From JACVRX01 sp035697245 (GTDB taxonomy: Bacteria; Actinomycetota; Actinomycetes; Jiangellales; Jiangellaceae): DNA of 23,577 bases. The stretch lies in NCBI GenBank assembly GCA_035697245.1, contig DASSDH010000146.1:1-23577 (forward strand), written 5' to 3'. The notes beneath the pieces are model-generated. The model did no database searches and was not told the origin of the DNA. It saw only the letters and a list, made by a program, of their open reading frames with translations. Position numbers and translations under genes: made by a program. Every line of letters starts with the position of its first letter. Position 1 is the stretch's first letter. Positions 22,868 to 23,577 of this stretch are shown here, in pieces.

Positions 22868-23577
22868 GTGATCGACGCGACGGTGCAACCGCTGGACGAG
22901 GGCGCGCTGCGCGCTCTCGTCCCGCGGGTGCTCGCGGGCCTGGTCCGCCGGGGCGAGGACTTCGACGCCGCCGAGGACGCGCTCCAGGAGGCGCTGCTGG
23001 AGGCGCTCCGGGTCTGGCCCGAGCACCCGCCGCGCGACCCGCACGCGTGGCTGACCACGGTCGCGACGCGGCGGCTCGTCGACGCCCGCCGCAGCGAGGT
23101 CGCCCGGCACCGCCGCGAGGAGACGACGTACGCGGAGCCGCGGCCGGCCGCCACAGAGGACGACGACGACACCCTCTTCCTGCTCTTCTGCTGCTGTCAC
23201 CCAGACCTCGCGCCCGCGTCCCAGGTGGCGCTGACCCTGCGCGCCGTCGGCGGCCTCACCACCGCTGAAATCGCCGACGCCTTCTACGTCCCCGAGGCGA
23301 CGATGGCGCAGCGGATCAGCCGCGCCAAGCGCACCCTGCGCGGGCGCCGCCTGGACCAGCCCGGCGACCTCGCCGTCGTGCTGCGCGTGCTCTACCTCGT
23401 CTACACGGCCGGCCACGCGGGCCGGGTGGACCTGGCCCGCGAGGCGATCCGGCTCGCCCGCCAGCTCACCCTCGCCACGGAGGAGCCCGAGGCGCGCGGG
23501 CTGCTCGCGCTGATGCTCCTGAACCACGCCCGGCTCCCGGCGCGGCTCGACCCCGAGGGCCGGATCGTCACGCTCGA
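22868..23577 (+). CDS. ECF42-type RNA polymerase sigma factor, 3'-partial
   Basis: The GTG at 22868 lies six bases after the YCII stop, with GGAGG at 22852-22856. Sigma region 2 shows FDAAEDALQEALLEALRVW and DPHAWLTTVATRRLVDARRS. Region 4 follows (PASQVALTLRAVGGLTTAEI, then ATMAQRISRAKRTLR). The C-terminal extension begins VVLRVLYLVYTAGHAGRVDL and AREAIRLARQLTL, the TPR-like tail diagnostic of ECF42. The gene leaves the window after 236 codons of an expected ~380-420. The linker after region 4 is shorter than usual (RGRRLDQPGDLA). It probably autoregulates and transcribes the YCII gene; no anti-sigma factor is adjacent. Confidence 0.92.
   Translation, partial: MIDATVQPLDEGALRALVPRVLAGLVRRGEDFDAAEDALQEALLEALRVWPEHPPRDPHAWLTTVATRRLVDARRSEVARHRREETTYAEPRPAATEDDDDTLFLLFCCCHPDLAPASQVALTLRAVGGLTTAEIADAFYVPEATMAQRISRAKRTLRGRRLDQPGDLAVVLRVLYLVYTAGHAGRVDLAREAIRLARQLTLATEEPEARGLLALMLLNHARLPARLDPEGRIVTL

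Noticed and set aside
22361..23527. A 388-codon minus-strand frame opposite the YCII and sigma genes
   Set aside because: Low-complexity Arg/Val/Leu composition and no motif; the plus strand has two clear genes.
1..23577. CRISPR array
   Set aside because: No regularly spaced direct repeats. The four 15-mers are hundreds to thousands of bases apart.
1..23577. tRNA or rRNA genes
   Set aside because: No T-loop/acceptor-stem patterns or rRNA-like stretches were seen on either strand by eye.

Overview
The window comes from a high-GC bacterium and reads as Actinomycetota. GTG starts, ATGA/GTGA stop-start overlaps, GGAGG-type ribosome sites and families such as the DesK/DesR-like two-component pair and the DGPF (YCII)/ECF42 pair all point that way. 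The species cannot be named from the sequence.

The best-preserved and most coherent part is a fructan/fructose utilisation locus at 2280-10804. A LacI-type repressor (minus strand) faces a four-gene operon of FrcB-like binding protein, FrcC-like permease, FrcA-like ATPase and PfkB-family sugar kinase. Beyond a scar of mobile DNA lies a large secreted GH32 levanase-type enzyme. A TGACAACGTTGTC palindrome sits in the repressor/operon promoter region and again just upstream of the levanase, so one repressor probably controls both. The inferred pathway is extracellular release of fructose from fructan, ABC import, then phosphorylation. The levanase is unusual: its catalytic domain is interrupted by a carbohydrate-module-like insert, and that module seems to be interrupted by a second copy of itself.

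The left end (1-2236) is decayed: a chimeric or truncated flavoprotein, an integrase fragment, remnants of two paired SMR efflux genes and a multiply frameshifted 2-hydroxyacid dehydrogenase. The scar between the kinase and the levanase (7411-8110) holds the 3' end of an IS3-type transposase, a tyrosine-integrase C-terminal fragment and a frameshifted IS110-type transposase fragment.

From 10805 to about 20400, whole genes alternate with broken ones. Whole genes are a SAM methyltransferase, a PIG-L deacetylase and a four-gene ABC-2 exporter/two-component operon. Broken genes are two SRPBCC proteins, the N-terminus of a sigma factor, a serine hydrolase, an adenosylhomocysteinase-like protein, a phage major capsid protein and an unidentified gene. 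Four copies of a 15-bp sequence, GCGTCATAYCGCCGC, all in the same orientation, lie between these units. Two of them supply the stop codon of a gene tail that ends in the repeat, and a third sits at the truncated 5' end of the capsid gene. This cassette-like arrangement is the least explained feature of the window.

The right end holds a conserved multi-pass membrane protein, about 650 bp with no clear gene, and a YCII-domain protein followed by an ECF42-type sigma factor that runs off the edge.
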